From positions 186,001 to 250,000 of the forward strand of contig NZ_WWFA01000001.1 in assembly GCF_021698855.1 (NCBI RefSeq): 64,000 nucleotides of DNA, given 5' to 3'. Below, in pieces: positions 28,644 to 42,558 of this stretch. This DNA comes from Lactobacillus sp. S2-2. GTDB lineage: Bacteria > Bacillota > Bacilli > Lactobacillales > Lactobacillaceae. Every line of letters begins with the position of its first letter. Position 1 is the first letter of the stretch. The notes beneath the pieces are model-generated. The model saw nothing but the letters and a program-made list of their open reading frames with translations. It did no database searches and was not told the DNA's origin. The position numbers were made by a program, and so were the translations under genes.

Positions 28644-29225
28644 ATGTATAATAAATCAAAAAATTATAAAATGATTATTTTATCATTATTTATTGCAATT
28701 CTATTGTTACAAACAATAATTCCTGGTATTGGATATATTCAATTAGGACCATTAAGTATTTCTGTAATACCTATTACAGTTGTTGCAGTTACTTTATCAC
28801 TTGGTTTAAAAGAAGGATTAATAATTGGTTTTTTATGGGGATTCATTGTTTTTATAAGAGCTTTTTTTTGGCCAACTAGTTTGATTGCACAAATTGTTTT
28901 TGTTAATCCAGTTATTTCAATTATTCCTAGAATGTTAATTGCGTTGTTTTCGTATATTGCTTTTAAATATTTATCAAATAAAATATCTATAAATTATAAG
29001 TATATGATTAGTGGGATTGTAGGTTCTTTAACAAATACTATTTTTGTTTTATCATTTATCTACTTTTTTTATAAAGATAAATCAACTGTTCTTTATGGAG
29101 TTAGTACTGATCACTTGTTACCATTTTTATCTGGAATTGTTTTAACAAATGGTGTTCCAGAAATGATTATTGCAGCTGTGTTATTACCTTTAATTATGAA
29201 GGTATTATCACGGATTATTAAATAA
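28644..29225 (+). CDS. ECF transporter S-component (substrate not assigned)
   Basis: A 193-residue membrane protein with about six hydrophobic segments. The stretches ISVIPITVVAVTLSLGLKEG and VGSLTNTIFVLSFIYFF resemble the vitamin-binding S-components of the ECF_trnsprt type (the broad family that includes pantothenate- and other vitamin-specific members). S-components give substrate specificity and borrow EcfT and the EcfA ATPases, which are encoded nearby at 24307-26782. GAGGTT precedes the ATG. It stands alone between two terminators. No riboswitch is visible upstream to name the vitamin, so I leave the substrate open; pantothenate is one guess. Confidence 0.75.
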   Translation: MYNKSKNYKMIILSLFIAILLLQTIIPGIGYIQLGPLSISVIPITVVAVTLSLGLKEGLIIGFLWGFIVFIRAFFWPTSLIAQIVFVNPVISIIPRMLIALFSYIAFKYLSNKISINYKYMISGIVGSLTNTIFVLSFIYFFYKDKSTVLYGVSTDHLLPFLSGIVLTNGVPEMIIAAVLLPLIMKVLSRIIK

Positions 29226-29262
29226 AAAAGCTTACTATTATTAATAGTAAGCTTTTATTTAT
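29226..29262. terminator. Bidirectional terminator
   Basis: AAAAGCTTACTATT and AATAGTAAGCTTTT form a 14-pair stem around ATT, flanked by A and T runs. It can serve both the ECF S-component gene and the convergent DUF2187 gene. Confidence 0.92.
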
Positions 29263-29524
29263 CTTCATCAGAGTTATCTTTTTTTAGTTGTTCTCTTGGT
29301 CCTTCTTTAATCATTGTTAGATTTTGCCAATTAACAACTGTACTGTTATGGTATTTGTCCAATATTTCAGGATCTAAAGATTTGAAAGTAACCATAAATG
29401 AATTTGTATATTGTTTTTCAATTATTCCAGTAAAATCTTCTTTTTCAAGTTTAAATCCGACTTCATCGCCAATTTCAAATTGTGATTTTTCGGTACTTGT
29501 TTGTTCATCTGGTTTTTTAGGCAT
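29255..29524 (-). CDS. DUF2187 family protein (YkvS-like)
   Basis: An 89-residue acidic protein. The core, FEIGDEVGFKLEKEDFTGIIEK, followed by a strand-rich segment ending TVVNWQNL, matches the small SH3-like/KOW-like DUF2187 proteins of Firmicutes, whose function is unknown. The N- and C-terminal extensions are charged and probably disordered. TGGAGGTGG precedes the ATG, and a consensus promoter lies upstream. It is a single-gene unit divergent from the glucosaminidase gene. Confidence 0.8.
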   Translation of the reverse strand: MPKKPDEQTSTEKSQFEIGDEVGFKLEKEDFTGIIEKQYTNSFMVTFKSLDPEILDKYHNSTVVNWQNLTMIKEGPREQLKKDNSDEDK

Positions 29525-29556
29525 TTTTCCACCTCCATGAAAAGTCTGCTTACAGA

Positions 29557-29585
29557 AATATATATTAAAAAAGGTGTTTTGTCAA
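29557..29585 (-). promoter_or_regulatory. Promoter of the DUF2187 gene
   Basis: On the minus strand TTGACA (29580-29585) is 17 bases from TATATT (29557-29562). The -35 overlaps the putative -35 of the divergent glucosaminidase promoter on the other strand. Confidence 0.8.
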
Positions 29586-29609
29586 TCTTATGAGTATATG
29601 TAGTACAAT
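29579..29609 (+). promoter_or_regulatory. Possible promoter of the glucosaminidase gene
   Basis: TTGTCA (29579-29584) and TACAAT (29604-29609) with a 19-base spacer, longer than ideal. It shares five bases with the -35 of the opposing promoter, so the two would compete for polymerase. Confidence 0.45.
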
Positions 29610-29641
29610 AATCATTAGTAAATATTAATTGGAGGTTGATT

Positions 29642-30253
29642 TTGAAAAAGAAAAAAAAGAATGGTTCTAATATTCCAAAATACTTTTTAATTTTACTGAT
29701 TTTAATTAGTAGTTTAGTAACAATAATTAAATTTTCTGGTGATAGAAATGTTGAACCAACATATGAATATAAAAATAAAAACTTGAGTTCTCATAAAATA
29801 AAATTTATTAATACGATACTACCTGAATCTAAAAATGTACAAAAAAAATATCATATTCTTCCAAGTATAACAATTGGACAGGCCATTTTAGAATCTGATT
29901 GGGGAGAAAGTACTTTATCAAAAAAATATCATAATTTATATGGAATTAAAGCTAATCATCCAAAGGATTCTTATGTTATTTTAAAGACTAAAGAATATAA
30001 AAATAATAAAGCGTATTATAAAAAAGCAAAATTTAAAAAATATCATAATTATAATGAATCAATTGATGATCATTCGAAATTATTAAAGTATGGAACATCT
30101 TGGAATAGTAAGCAATATAAAGAAGTTATTAATGCAGTTCATTTTAAAAAGGCTGCTTTAGAATTACAAGAATCTGGTTATGCAACTGATCCTGTTTATA
30201 CAAAGAAATTAATTATTTTAATTCAAAAATATAAATTAGATCAGTTTGATTAA
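29642..30253 (+). CDS. Membrane-anchored GH73-type N-acetylglucosaminidase
   Basis: A 203-residue enzyme with a Lys-rich N-terminus and one membrane segment (about residues 13-30), followed by an extracellular glucosaminidase domain. The domain shows LPSITIGQAILESDWGES with the likely catalytic glutamate E84, then KYHNLYGIKA and a C-terminal SGYATDPVYTKKLI, all standard in GH73 peptidoglycan hydrolases. It should cleave GlcNAc-MurNAc linkages in the wall. The TTG at 29642 is seven bases from TTGGAGG; the in-frame TTG at 29636 abuts it and is rejected. No cell-wall-binding repeats are present. A short gap of 22 bases leads to the PurK-like gene. Confidence 0.88.
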   Translation: MKKKKKNGSNIPKYFLILLILISSLVTIIKFSGDRNVEPTYEYKNKNLSSHKIKFINTILPESKNVQKKYHILPSITIGQAILESDWGESTLSKKYHNLYGIKANHPKDSYVILKTKEYKNNKAYYKKAKFKKYHNYNESIDDHSKLLKYGTSWNSKQYKEVINAVHFKKAALELQESGYATDPVYTKKLIILIQKYKLDQFD

Positions 30254-30275
30254 TCAAGAATGGAAGGTTAAATAT

Positions 30276-31313
30276 ATGAATATTAAAACAATTGGAATTA
30301 TTGGTAATAATGCAACTAATTATAATTTTGCACAATCATTAATAAAAAATGGTTATCAAATATACTTTTATTTGACTGATGCTGATTCTAGATTAGAAAA
30401 AATTTCAAATGAAGTTACAATAGGAAAAATTAGTGATCAAAAAAAATTAGAAGAATTTGCTGACAAGTGTGATACCGTAATTTTTAATACAAGAATTATT
30501 AATAGTGAAATTTTAAGTAATTTGAAGGAAAAGACATTTTTACCTCAAAAGACTGATTTAATTGATTTATCAGATGATCGTTTGTTATTGAATGCTTTTT
30601 TAGATAATCTTAATGTTAATTTTTATCCTTATTCTACAATAGTTTATTTAGAGGATATTTATGATGAGATAAAAAAAATTGGATATCCAGCAATTTTAAA
30701 GACTAATCATCCAAATGATTATAATTATGATTTTGAAATTAAGGATGAGGCTGATATTCCTCATGCTTCAAAATTATTAGAAAAAGATGTCTGTGTCTTA
30801 GAACCATATTTTTCAAAAAAAAAATATTACGAACAAACAATTATTAAAAGTGATGATGGTAGTTTACAGTTAATGCCGATCAATCATCTTAATTTTAAAA
30901 ATCAAAAAATTGATTCGATTGAATCAATTGATAACTTGGAATCTGATACAAAAAATGAAATTCAAAAGACAAGTAATAAGATTGCAACCGCAATTGATTA
31001 TACTGGATTATTATCAATTGTTTTCTTTGTAACTGATCAAGGTTTTATTTATATAAATCGTTTGAAATATGATTTTGATTTATCATCAATTATATATAAA
31101 GATTCAGTAAAAATAGATATTTTTAATCAAATAATACGATCTATACAAAATTATGATTTAAAAGAAAAGAGTGAATTATTAGATATTTCATTAATTCCGT
31201 TTGAAAAAATTACTAAATCTGATTTTATTTCTAAAAATCAAAATTTTGATTTTCATTTCGAATATCAAGATCGATTTAATCAAGGATATTATTTAATAAA
31301 TCACTCAGAATAA
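30276..31313 (+). CDS. PurK-like ATP-grasp protein, catalytic motifs degenerate
   Basis: A 345-residue protein that aligns in outline with PurK (N5-carboxyaminoimidazole ribonucleotide synthetase): an N-terminal Rossmann-like part (TIGIIGNN...), then KIGYPAILKT, and a C-terminal ATP-grasp portion with AIDYTGLLSIVFFVTDQGFIYIN. The usual motifs are missing. The GGGQLG loop has become GNNATN, the Gly-rich ATP loop after KT is NHPNDYNYDF, and the conserved NE-PR-HNSGH region is NRLKYDFDLSS. No purE or other pur gene is nearby. I start it at the ATG at 30276, ten bases after GGAAGG. It is probably not a functional PurK. Confidence 0.75.
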   Translation: MNIKTIGIIGNNATNYNFAQSLIKNGYQIYFYLTDADSRLEKISNEVTIGKISDQKKLEEFADKCDTVIFNTRIINSEILSNLKEKTFLPQKTDLIDLSDDRLLLNAFLDNLNVNFYPYSTIVYLEDIYDEIKKIGYPAILKTNHPNDYNYDFEIKDEADIPHASKLLEKDVCVLEPYFSKKKYYEQTIIKSDDGSLQLMPINHLNFKNQKIDSIESIDNLESDTKNEIQKTSNKIATAIDYTGLLSIVFFVTDQGFIYINRLKYDFDLSSIIYKDSVKIDIFNQIIRSIQNYDLKEKSELLDISLIPFEKITKSDFISKNQNFDFHFEYQDRFNQGYYLINHSE

Positions 31314-31424
31314 TTTATTAATACTTATCAATAAATTTATCTTAAAAAAAATGAAGTTGGTAAAATTGCGATTAAATTTTTGTTATAATAAATGTAGATT
31401 TTACATGAGAGGGTTGTATTACAC

Positions 31425-35716
<4,292 letters not shown>

Positions 35717-35736
35717 AGATGAATGGGGGAGTTAAA

Positions 35737-36867
35737 TTGAAAAAATTAAAATTATCCATTTCGATACTAATGTTGACTTTTGTATTAGTTGCTTGTGGAT
35801 CAGTTGATAAAACAACTACAACAAAAAATACTAGTGGCAATGGTAATCAAAAAACTGAAATAACTGGACAAAATAGTAGCAAGTATTATAAAACAGTTTT
35901 AAAAAATGGTAAATATCAGGTAAGTAAATCTAGAGGAGTATCAACTCAGCAAAATTCAAATAATTTTAATTTAAAGAGTTTTGATAAAGGAATGTTAGAT
36001 ATTTCAAAAAAAGTTTTTTCAACTGATAAATATGTATTCCAAGAAGGACAATATATTTCAAGTGAAAGAACACAAAATTGGTTAGGAAGATATTCTAAAA
36101 AGAATCCTTCAGGATTAAATCCGAAAAAGGTTAAGGGGAAATTAGTCCCAGAATATATTCAACAAATTAATGAACAAGATTATTTAGTTCCTGTTGGTAA
36201 AAACCTTTCTTTAGGTGGTATGACAATTGGAATTGGTGTTAATTCAATTTATTATTATCAAAAGGAACAGTATGGTGCAACATATGAAAAGAAATTAACT
36301 AATGATCAAATTAAATATCAAGGTAAGTTAGCAGCACAAAAGATATTAAATAGATTAAGAAAAAATAATAAATTAAAGAATATTCCAATTGTTTTTGCTT
36401 TATATAAACAAGCTCCAGATGATAGCCTAATTGGTGGTAATTTTTATGCTTATTCAGTTAATAAAAATGGAGCTAATAAGATTAGTAGCTGGAATAAAGT
36501 AAATCAAAAAAAATATGTTTTCCCAATTGCTGATGGTGAAAAAAGTCCAAATTCAAATGATGCATCATCATTTAATGAATTTAAATCACAAGTACAAAAT
36601 TATTTTCCAAATTTAAGTGGAATAACAGCTCAAGCACAATATAATGATGGAGCTTTAACAGGGATGCATGTAAATGTTAATACTCAATTTTATAGTCAAA
36701 CTGAAGTAACCTCATTTACTCAGTATTTACAAACTGCAGCTCAAAAATATTTACCTGCAAATGCTCCAATTGATATTACGGTTAGTTCTGCTCAAGGAGT
36801 TCAAAGCTTCTTATCTAGAGGAAGTAATGATCGTTCCTTTACATTCCATATTTTTGATAGCTTTTAA
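35737..36867 (+). CDS. camS: CamS family lipoprotein (sex pheromone precursor type)
   Basis: A 376-residue lipoprotein. The signal peptide ends in the lipobox LVAC, so the mature protein would begin with a lipidated cysteine at about residue 20, anchored to the outer face of the membrane. The body has the CamS-family features, such as YQKEQYGATYEKKL and the late segment ITAQAQYNDG. In enterococci and staphylococci the signal peptides of such proteins release pheromone-like peptides; whether that happens here is unknown. The TTG at 35737 is seven bases after GGGGGAG; the in-frame ATG at 35719 is upstream of that site. Its place between ligA and gatC is conserved. Confidence 0.92.
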   Translation: MKKLKLSISILMLTFVLVACGSVDKTTTTKNTSGNGNQKTEITGQNSSKYYKTVLKNGKYQVSKSRGVSTQQNSNNFNLKSFDKGMLDISKKVFSTDKYVFQEGQYISSERTQNWLGRYSKKNPSGLNPKKVKGKLVPEYIQQINEQDYLVPVGKNLSLGGMTIGIGVNSIYYYQKEQYGATYEKKLTNDQIKYQGKLAAQKILNRLRKNNKLKNIPIVFALYKQAPDDSLIGGNFYAYSVNKNGANKISSWNKVNQKKYVFPIADGEKSPNSNDASSFNEFKSQVQNYFPNLSGITAQAQYNDGALTGMHVNVNTQFYSQTEVTSFTQYLQTAAQKYLPANAPIDITVSSAQGVQSFLSRGSNDRSFTFHIFDSF

Positions 36868-36885
36868 TAGAATGGAGATTTAATT

Positions 36886-37188
36886 ATGAATAAAGTAACA
36901 AAAGAAGAAACACAACACGTTGCGAATTTATCTAAATTAGCATTAAGTGATGAAGAATTACCTAAATTTAATGATCAATTAAATTCAATGCTTGGATTAT
37001 TTGATGAACTATCTGAAGTTAATACTAATGGAATTGAACCAACCTTCACAGTTAGTGATCAAATAGATATTACAAGAGAAGATGTTGCTGATAATTGGAA
37101 TCAAAAGGATGCATTATTAAATAATGCGCCAGAATCTGTAGATGGATTAATTCGTGTTCCTGCAATTATGGATGGGAGTGATGAATAA
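36886..37188 (+). CDS. gatC: Asp/Glu-tRNA amidotransferase subunit C
   Basis: GatC is the small clamp subunit of the GatCAB complex, which converts Glu-tRNA(Gln), and often Asp-tRNA(Asn), to the amide form. The 100 residues include [15 protein letters not shown] and [18 protein letters not shown], typical of the family. ATGGAG precedes the ATG, and the stop overlaps the gatA start (TAATG). Presence of the complex suggests Gln-tRNA is made by the indirect route. Confidence 0.97.
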   Translation: MNKVTKEETQHVANLSKLALSDEELPKFNDQLNSMLGLFDELSEVNTNGIEPTFTVSDQIDITREDVADNWNQKDALLNNAPESVDGLIRVPAIMDGSDE

Positions 37189-38648
37189 TGAATTATTTTG
37201 ATAAAGATTTAACAAGTATACATCAACAACTAGTTGATAAAGAAATTACAGCTGAGGAATTAACTCGTCAAACTTTGGATAATATAAAAAAGCAAGACCA
37301 AGATATTAATGCTTTTCTTGCTTTAAGTGAAGTTGCAATTGATCAGGCTAAAAAAATTGATCAACAAGGAATTGATTCAAATAACATATTATCTGGAATT
37401 CCAATAGCGATTAAAGATAATATCGTTGGGACAGATTTAAAAACTACTGCTGCATCTAAAATGCTAGAAAATTTTCAATCTGTTTATGATGCAACTGTAA
37501 TTAACAAGTTGAAAAATTTAAATAGTGTCGTAGTTGGTAAAACAAATATGGATGAATTTGCAATGGGTGGTTCTACCGAAACATCTTATTTCAAAAAAAC
37601 ACATAATCCATGGAATTTAGATCGAGTTCCAGGTGGTTCTTCTGGTGGATCTGCTGCAGCTGTAGCTTCTGGAGAAGTTTTAGCTTCTTTAGGTTCTGAT
37701 ACTGGTGGATCAATTAGACAACCAGCTGCATTTAATGGGATTGTCGGAATGAAACCAACATATGGACGAGTTTCTAGATGGGGACTAATTGCTTTTGCAT
37801 CTAGTTTTGATCAAATAGGTCCATTAACTAGATCAGTTTATGATAATGCAGTTATGTTAAATGCAATCTCTGGATTAGATGATAAAGATTCTACTAGTTC
37901 ATCAAAAGAAGTACCTAATTACACAGCTGGAATCAATCAAGGTGTTAAAGGATTAAAAATTGGAATTCCTAAAGAATATATGACTGATGGGGTTTCTAAA
38001 GATGTTAAAGATGCTGTATTAAAGGCAGCTGATAAATATCGTGAACTAGGTGCTACTGTTGAAGAAGTTTCATTACCAAATTCTAAATATGGAGTAACAG
38101 CGTATTATATTTTAGCTTCCTCTGAAGCTTCATCTAACTTAGAAAGATTTGATGGAATTCGTTATGGATATCGTACAGAAAATGCTAATAATTTAGAAGA
38201 TATCTATGTTAAAAGTCGTTCAGAGGGATTTGGATCTGAAATAAAACGTAGAATTATGTTTGGAACTTATTCATTATCTGCAGGATATTTTGATGCGTAC
38301 TTTAATCAAGCTGCAAAAATTAGAACTATGATTATTAATGATTTTCAAAATGTATTTAAAAGTTATGATTTGATTATTGCTCCAACAACACCAACAACTG
38401 CATTTAAAATTGGTGAAGAAATTTCTGATCCAGTTACTATGTATATGAACGATACATTAACTATTCCTGTAAATATGGCTGGATTACCGGGAATGTCGAT
38501 TCCAGTTGGATTTGATAATGATAACTTACCAATTGGAATGCAATTAATTGGTAAGCCATTTGATGAATCAACTATTTATCGTGCTGGTTATGCATTTGAA
38601 CAAAATACAAATTTTCACAAAAAAACACCAGAATTAGGAGGACATTAA
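37188..38648 (+). CDS. gatA: Asp/Glu-tRNA amidotransferase subunit A
   Basis: GatA is the amidase that releases ammonia from glutamine for tRNA amidation. The 486 residues contain the complete Ser-cisSer-Lys triad: K76 (AIKDN), S151 in [11 protein letters not shown] and the nucleophile S175 in [11 protein letters not shown], at the same spacing as in characterised GatA enzymes. It is coupled to gatC by a one-base overlap, and gatB follows after three bases. Confidence 0.99.
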   Translation: MNYFDKDLTSIHQQLVDKEITAEELTRQTLDNIKKQDQDINAFLALSEVAIDQAKKIDQQGIDSNNILSGIPIAIKDNIVGTDLKTTAASKMLENFQSVYDATVINKLKNLNSVVVGKTNMDEFAMGGSTETSYFKKTHNPWNLDRVPGGSSGGSAAAVASGEVLASLGSDTGGSIRQPAAFNGIVGMKPTYGRVSRWGLIAFASSFDQIGPLTRSVYDNAVMLNAISGLDDKDSTSSSKEVPNYTAGINQGVKGLKIGIPKEYMTDGVSKDVKDAVLKAADKYRELGATVEEVSLPNSKYGVTAYYILASSEASSNLERFDGIRYGYRTENANNLEDIYVKSRSEGFGSEIKRRIMFGTYSLSAGYFDAYFNQAAKIRTMIINDFQNVFKSYDLIIAPTTPTTAFKIGEEISDPVTMYMNDTLTIPVNMAGLPGMSIPVGFDNDNLPIGMQLIGKPFDESTIYRAGYAFEQNTNFHKKTPELGGH

Positions 38649-38651
38649 AAA

Positions 38652-40073
38652 ATGAATTTTGAGACAACAATTGGACTTGAAGTCCATGTAGAGTTAAAAA
38701 CTAAATCCAAAATTTTTAGTCCATCACCTGCAGAATTTGGTGATGATCCTAATTCAAATACAAATGTAATTGATTGGGGATACCCAGGTACTTTACCCAC
38801 AGTTAATAAAAAAGTGATTGAAAATGGATTAATTGCTGCTTTATCATTACATGCGGATGTTGAAAGACATCCACATTTTGATCGTAAAAATTATTTTTAT
38901 CCAGATAATCCTAAAGGTTATCAAGTTACTCAATCAGCAACTCCAACTGCTAAAAATGGTTGGATTGAAATTGAAGTTGAAGGACAAAAAAAGAAAATTG
39001 GGATTGAAGAAATGCATGTTGAAGAAGATGCTGGTAAAAATACCCACGGAAACAAATTTTCTTATGTTGATTTAAACCGTCAAGGAACTCCTCTATTAGA
39101 AATTGTATCAAAACCAGATATTGCATCACCTGAAGAAGCATATGCATATTTAGAAGCATTAAGAGAAAGAATTCAATTTACAGGTATTTCTGATGTTAGA
39201 ATGGAAGAAGGATCAATGCGTGTTGATGTTAATATTTCAATTCATCCAATTGGTTCAAAAACATTCGGTCAAAAAGTTGAGTTAAAGAATTTAAATTCAT
39301 TTAATTATGTAAGAAAAAGTTTAGCATATGAAGAAAAAAGACAAGAAAAAGTATTATTATCTGGTGGTAAAATTCAACCGGAAACTCGTCGATTTAACGA
39401 AATTAATGGTACAACTGAATTAATGCGTGTAAAAGAAGGTAAAGATGATTACCGTTATTTCCCTGAACCTGATTTACCAAGTTTATCAATTAGCGATGAA
39501 TGGTTAGAAAAACTTAATCAAGAAATGCCTGAAATGCCTGCTAATCGAAGAAATCGCTATGTTAATGATTTAGGAATAACTGATTATGATGCAATGGTTA
39601 TTACACAAACTAAGGAAATGTCTGATTTCTTTGATACAATGATTAAAAATAACGCAGATGCAAAATTATCGGCCAATTATTTACAAGGTGATGTAAATGC
39701 ATATTTAAATGATAATCAGATTAAACTTGAAAATACAAAAATCACTCCAGATGCATTAGCTACAATGGTTAATTTAATTACTGACGGTACAATTTCAAGT
39801 AAAATGGCTAAAAAAGTTTTTAAAGCAATTACAGAAGGTCAAGATCCTAAACAATATGTTGAAGATAATGGATTAGTTCAATTATCAGATCCTGCAAAAT
39901 TACAACCAATTATTGATGATATTTTAAATGCAAACCCTCAATCAATTGAGGACTTTAAAAATGGTAAAGATCGTGCAGTTGGTTTTTTAGTTGGACAAAT
40001 TATGAAACAGACTAAAGGTAAAGCTGATCCTAAAGTAGTTAATAAGTTATTAATGGAGTCACTAAATAAATAA
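38652..40073 (+). CDS. gatB: Asp/Glu-tRNA amidotransferase subunit B
   Basis: GatB is the kinase and transamidase subunit, which phosphorylates the misacylated aminoacyl-tRNA and then aminates it. The 473 residues start [19 protein letters not shown] and include [27 protein letters not shown] and [11 protein letters not shown], followed by the helical tail domain (YqeY-like) that binds tRNA. TTAGGAGG precedes the ATG within the end of gatA. It ends the gatCAB set; dagK follows after 14 bases. Confidence 0.99.
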   Translation: MNFETTIGLEVHVELKTKSKIFSPSPAEFGDDPNSNTNVIDWGYPGTLPTVNKKVIENGLIAALSLHADVERHPHFDRKNYFYPDNPKGYQVTQSATPTAKNGWIEIEVEGQKKKIGIEEMHVEEDAGKNTHGNKFSYVDLNRQGTPLLEIVSKPDIASPEEAYAYLEALRERIQFTGISDVRMEEGSMRVDVNISIHPIGSKTFGQKVELKNLNSFNYVRKSLAYEEKRQEKVLLSGGKIQPETRRFNEINGTTELMRVKEGKDDYRYFPEPDLPSLSISDEWLEKLNQEMPEMPANRRNRYVNDLGITDYDAMVITQTKEMSDFFDTMIKNNADAKLSANYLQGDVNAYLNDNQIKLENTKITPDALATMVNLITDGTISSKMAKKVFKAITEGQDPKQYVEDNGLVQLSDPAKLQPIIDDILNANPQSIEDFKNGKDRAVGFLVGQIMKQTKGKADPKVVNKLLMESLNK

Positions 40074-40087
40074 AGGTGGATTGTCAA

Positions 40088-41095
40088 ATGACAAAACGAG
40101 CACGAATTATATATAATCCAACTGCTGGCCGTGAAATTTTGAAGCAAAAATTGGTCGATATAATCAGTGTTTATGAAAAAGCTGGTTATGAAACTAGCAT
40201 TTTTGCAACAACTCCAGAGCATAATTCTGCTTTAAATGAGGCTAGAAGGGTATCAGAAGATGGATTTGATTTAGTAGTTGCAGCTGGTGGAGATGGTACT
40301 ATTAATGAAATTATTAATGGAATTGCTCCTTTAGATAAAAGGCCAGAGCTAGCTATTTTACCAGCTGGTACAACTAATGATTTCGCAAGAGCTTTAAAAA
40401 TACCAAGAGATGATTTAGTTGAGTCAGCAAAAGTTGTTTTGAAAAAAAATGTTTTAAAAATGGATATTGGTAAAACAATCAATGAAAATTCTGTTAAATA
40501 TTTTATGAACATTGCAGCTGGTGGTTCAATGACTAAATTAACTTATGATGTGCCATCGGACTTAAAAACAATTTTTGGTTATTTGGCATATTTGGTTAAA
40601 GGAGCTGAACTTTTACCTCAATTAAGACCGGTTAAAATGCACCTAAAATATGATAATGATCAATATGATGGAAAAGCTTCAATGTTTTTTGTAGCGATGA
40701 CTAATTCAATCGCAGGATTTGAACAAATTGTTCCTGATGCAGAATTAGATGATGGAAAATTTACTATGATTATTGTGAAAACTGGTAATTTAGTTGAAAT
40801 ATTACAATTAATAACTAAAGTTTTAAATGGTGGAAAACATGTAAATGATCCAAGAATTATTTATAAAAAAACTAATAAATTAGAAGTTAGTTCAGAAGGA
40901 AAACCATTACAAATAAATATAGATGGTGAATACGGTGGAGATGCACCGATGACTTTTATTAATTTGAAACAGCATCTAGGAATTTTTTCTAATTTGGATA
41001 ATGATAAGAAAAAAATAAATAATGGTAAAAATAAAGAAATCGAAAAAGTTAAAGAAGAATTAGCTGAGAAAGTTAATGAATTACCTGAAAAATAA
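40088..41095 (+). CDS. dagK: Diacylglycerol kinase, DagK type
   Basis: A soluble lipid kinase that phosphorylates diacylglycerol, so recycling the diacylglycerol produced when phosphatidylglycerol is used for lipoteichoic acid synthesis. The 335 residues carry the catalytic-domain motif AAGGDGTINEIING (about 60-73), LAILPAGTTNDFARAL, and the C-terminal NIDGEYGGDAP. The ATG at 40088 is eight bases from AAAGGTGG; the in-frame GTG at 40076 lies inside that site and is rejected. A Lys/Glu-rich tail of about 40 residues extends past the domain. The gatB-dagK-rlmCD order is typical of lactobacilli and relatives. Confidence 0.95.
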   Translation: MTKRARIIYNPTAGREILKQKLVDIISVYEKAGYETSIFATTPEHNSALNEARRVSEDGFDLVVAAGGDGTINEIINGIAPLDKRPELAILPAGTTNDFARALKIPRDDLVESAKVVLKKNVLKMDIGKTINENSVKYFMNIAAGGSMTKLTYDVPSDLKTIFGYLAYLVKGAELLPQLRPVKMHLKYDNDQYDGKASMFFVAMTNSIAGFEQIVPDAELDDGKFTMIIVKTGNLVEILQLITKVLNGGKHVNDPRIIYKKTNKLEVSSEGKPLQINIDGEYGGDAPMTFINLKQHLGIFSNLDNDKKKINNGKNKEIEKVKEELAEKVNELPEK

Positions 41096-41122
41096 GTTTT
41101 GCTATTAAGGCAAAATTTTTTT
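41096..41122 (+). terminator. Small terminator between dagK and the rlmCD-like gene
   Basis: TTTTGC (41097-41102) and GCAAAA (41110-41115) frame a seven-base loop and are followed by seven T. The stem is short, so it may be only partly effective. Confidence 0.7.
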
Positions 41123-41142
41123 AGTTTATAAAGGAAGATAAT

Positions 41143-42507
41143 ATGACAAATACAGTTCCCGTACAAAAGAATGAAGTAATTGAAGTAAATGTAACTGATT
41201 TAACCTATGAAGGATTAGGGGTTGCAAAAGTTGAGCACTTTCCAATTTTTATTGAAAATGCTTTGCCAAATGAAAAAGTTGAAATTAAAGTTATTAAGGT
41301 AAAAAAGAATTTTGCTTTTGGTAAACTTGAGAAAATTCTTCAAAGTAGTCCAGATAGAATTAATAACATTGATAAGAGATATATTAATACTGGAATTGCA
41401 CCATTATCACATTTGTCTTATCCAAAGCAACTGGAGTATAAAAGTAAACAAGTAATTGATTTGTTTGATAAAACAGATTTAAAAGTTGATGTTTTACCTA
41501 CAATTGGAATGGATAAACCATATCAATATCGTAATAAAGCACAGATACCAGTTAGAAATATTAAAGGTCAATTAGAAACAGGATTTTATCGTAGACATAG
41601 TCATGATTTAATACCAATTGAAGATTTTTATATTCAAGAACCAGTTATTGATGATGCAATTTTAAAAGTCCGTGATATTTTACGAAAATATCAAATCATG
41701 CCATATGATGAAATCTCTCATAAAGGAATTATGAGAAATATTATGGTTAGAGTTGGTCACTATTCTAGAGAATTAATGATTGTTTTAGTAGTTAATTCTA
41801 ATAAATTACCTTATCAAGATGAAATTGTTAATGACATTAAAATTGAATTTCCTGAAATTAAAAGTATTATTAAGAATGTTAATTATACTAAAGGCAATAA
41901 GTTATTAGGTTCAAAAAATGAAATTTTATTTGGTTCAAAATATATAACTGATAATTTATTAGATAATCAATATAAAATTTCACCAATGTCTTTTTATCAA
42001 ATTAATCCTGTACAAACAGAAAAAATTTATGAATTGGTTAAACAAAAGGCTAATTTAAGTAAAGATGATATTGTTATTGATGCTTATTCTGGAATTGGAA
42101 CAATTACACTAACATTAGCAAAAGACGTAAAAGAAATATATGGAGTAGAAGTTGTTGAAGATGCAATTAATGATGCAAAATTAAATGCAAAATTAAATAA
42201 TATTAATAATGCACATTTTGTTGTTGGAAAAGCAGAAGAACAAATGGAAAAATGGAAAGAAGATGGATTAAAACCTGATGTAGTAGTTGTTGATCCTCCT
42301 AGAAAAGGATTAGATCAGCAATTTATTAGCTCTATGGTAGAAATGAATCCAAAAAAAATCATTTATGTGTCATGTAATCCTTCTACATTGGTTAGAGATG
42401 CTATAATCTTAAATGAACAAGGATACTCAATAAATGAACCAGTTCAACCAGTTGATCAATTTCCACAAACAACTCATGTGGAATCTATAACAATTTTTGA
42501 AAAATAA
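41143..42507 (+). CDS. rlmCD: 23S rRNA (uracil-5-)-methyltransferase, RlmCD/RumA type
   Basis: A SAM-dependent RNA methyltransferase of the TrmA/RumA family; the Gram-positive RlmCD enzymes methylate U747 and U1939 of 23S rRNA. The 454 residues begin with a TRAM domain (VTDLTYEGLGVAKVE). The methyltransferase domain has VIDAYSGIGTITLTLA, VVVDPPRKGLD and the catalytic YVSCNPSTLVRD. No cysteine cluster for a 4Fe-4S centre is seen in the N-terminal half, unlike E. coli RlmD. A tRNA target is not excluded by sequence alone. AAGGAAG precedes the ATG. Confidence 0.93.
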   Translation: MTNTVPVQKNEVIEVNVTDLTYEGLGVAKVEHFPIFIENALPNEKVEIKVIKVKKNFAFGKLEKILQSSPDRINNIDKRYINTGIAPLSHLSYPKQLEYKSKQVIDLFDKTDLKVDVLPTIGMDKPYQYRNKAQIPVRNIKGQLETGFYRRHSHDLIPIEDFYIQEPVIDDAILKVRDILRKYQIMPYDEISHKGIMRNIMVRVGHYSRELMIVLVVNSNKLPYQDEIVNDIKIEFPEIKSIIKNVNYTKGNKLLGSKNEILFGSKYITDNLLDNQYKISPMSFYQINPVQTEKIYELVKQKANLSKDDIVIDAYSGIGTITLTLAKDVKEIYGVEVVEDAINDAKLNAKLNNINNAHFVVGKAEEQMEKWKEDGLKPDVVVVDPPRKGLDQQFISSMVEMNPKKIIYVSCNPSTLVRDAIILNEQGYSINEPVQPVDQFPQTTHVESITIFEK

Positions 42508-42513
42508 AAAGTA

Positions 42514-42558
42514 AAAAAGCACTAAGATCATGTTTCAATAATCTCAGTGCTTTTTTTA
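42514..42558. terminator. Bidirectional terminator between convergent genes
   Basis: AAAAAAGCACT-AGAT pairs with ATCT-AGTGCTTTTTT (one unpaired base on each side) and has A and T flanks on both sides. It serves the rlmCD-like gene and the permease gene on the minus strand. Confidence 0.9.
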
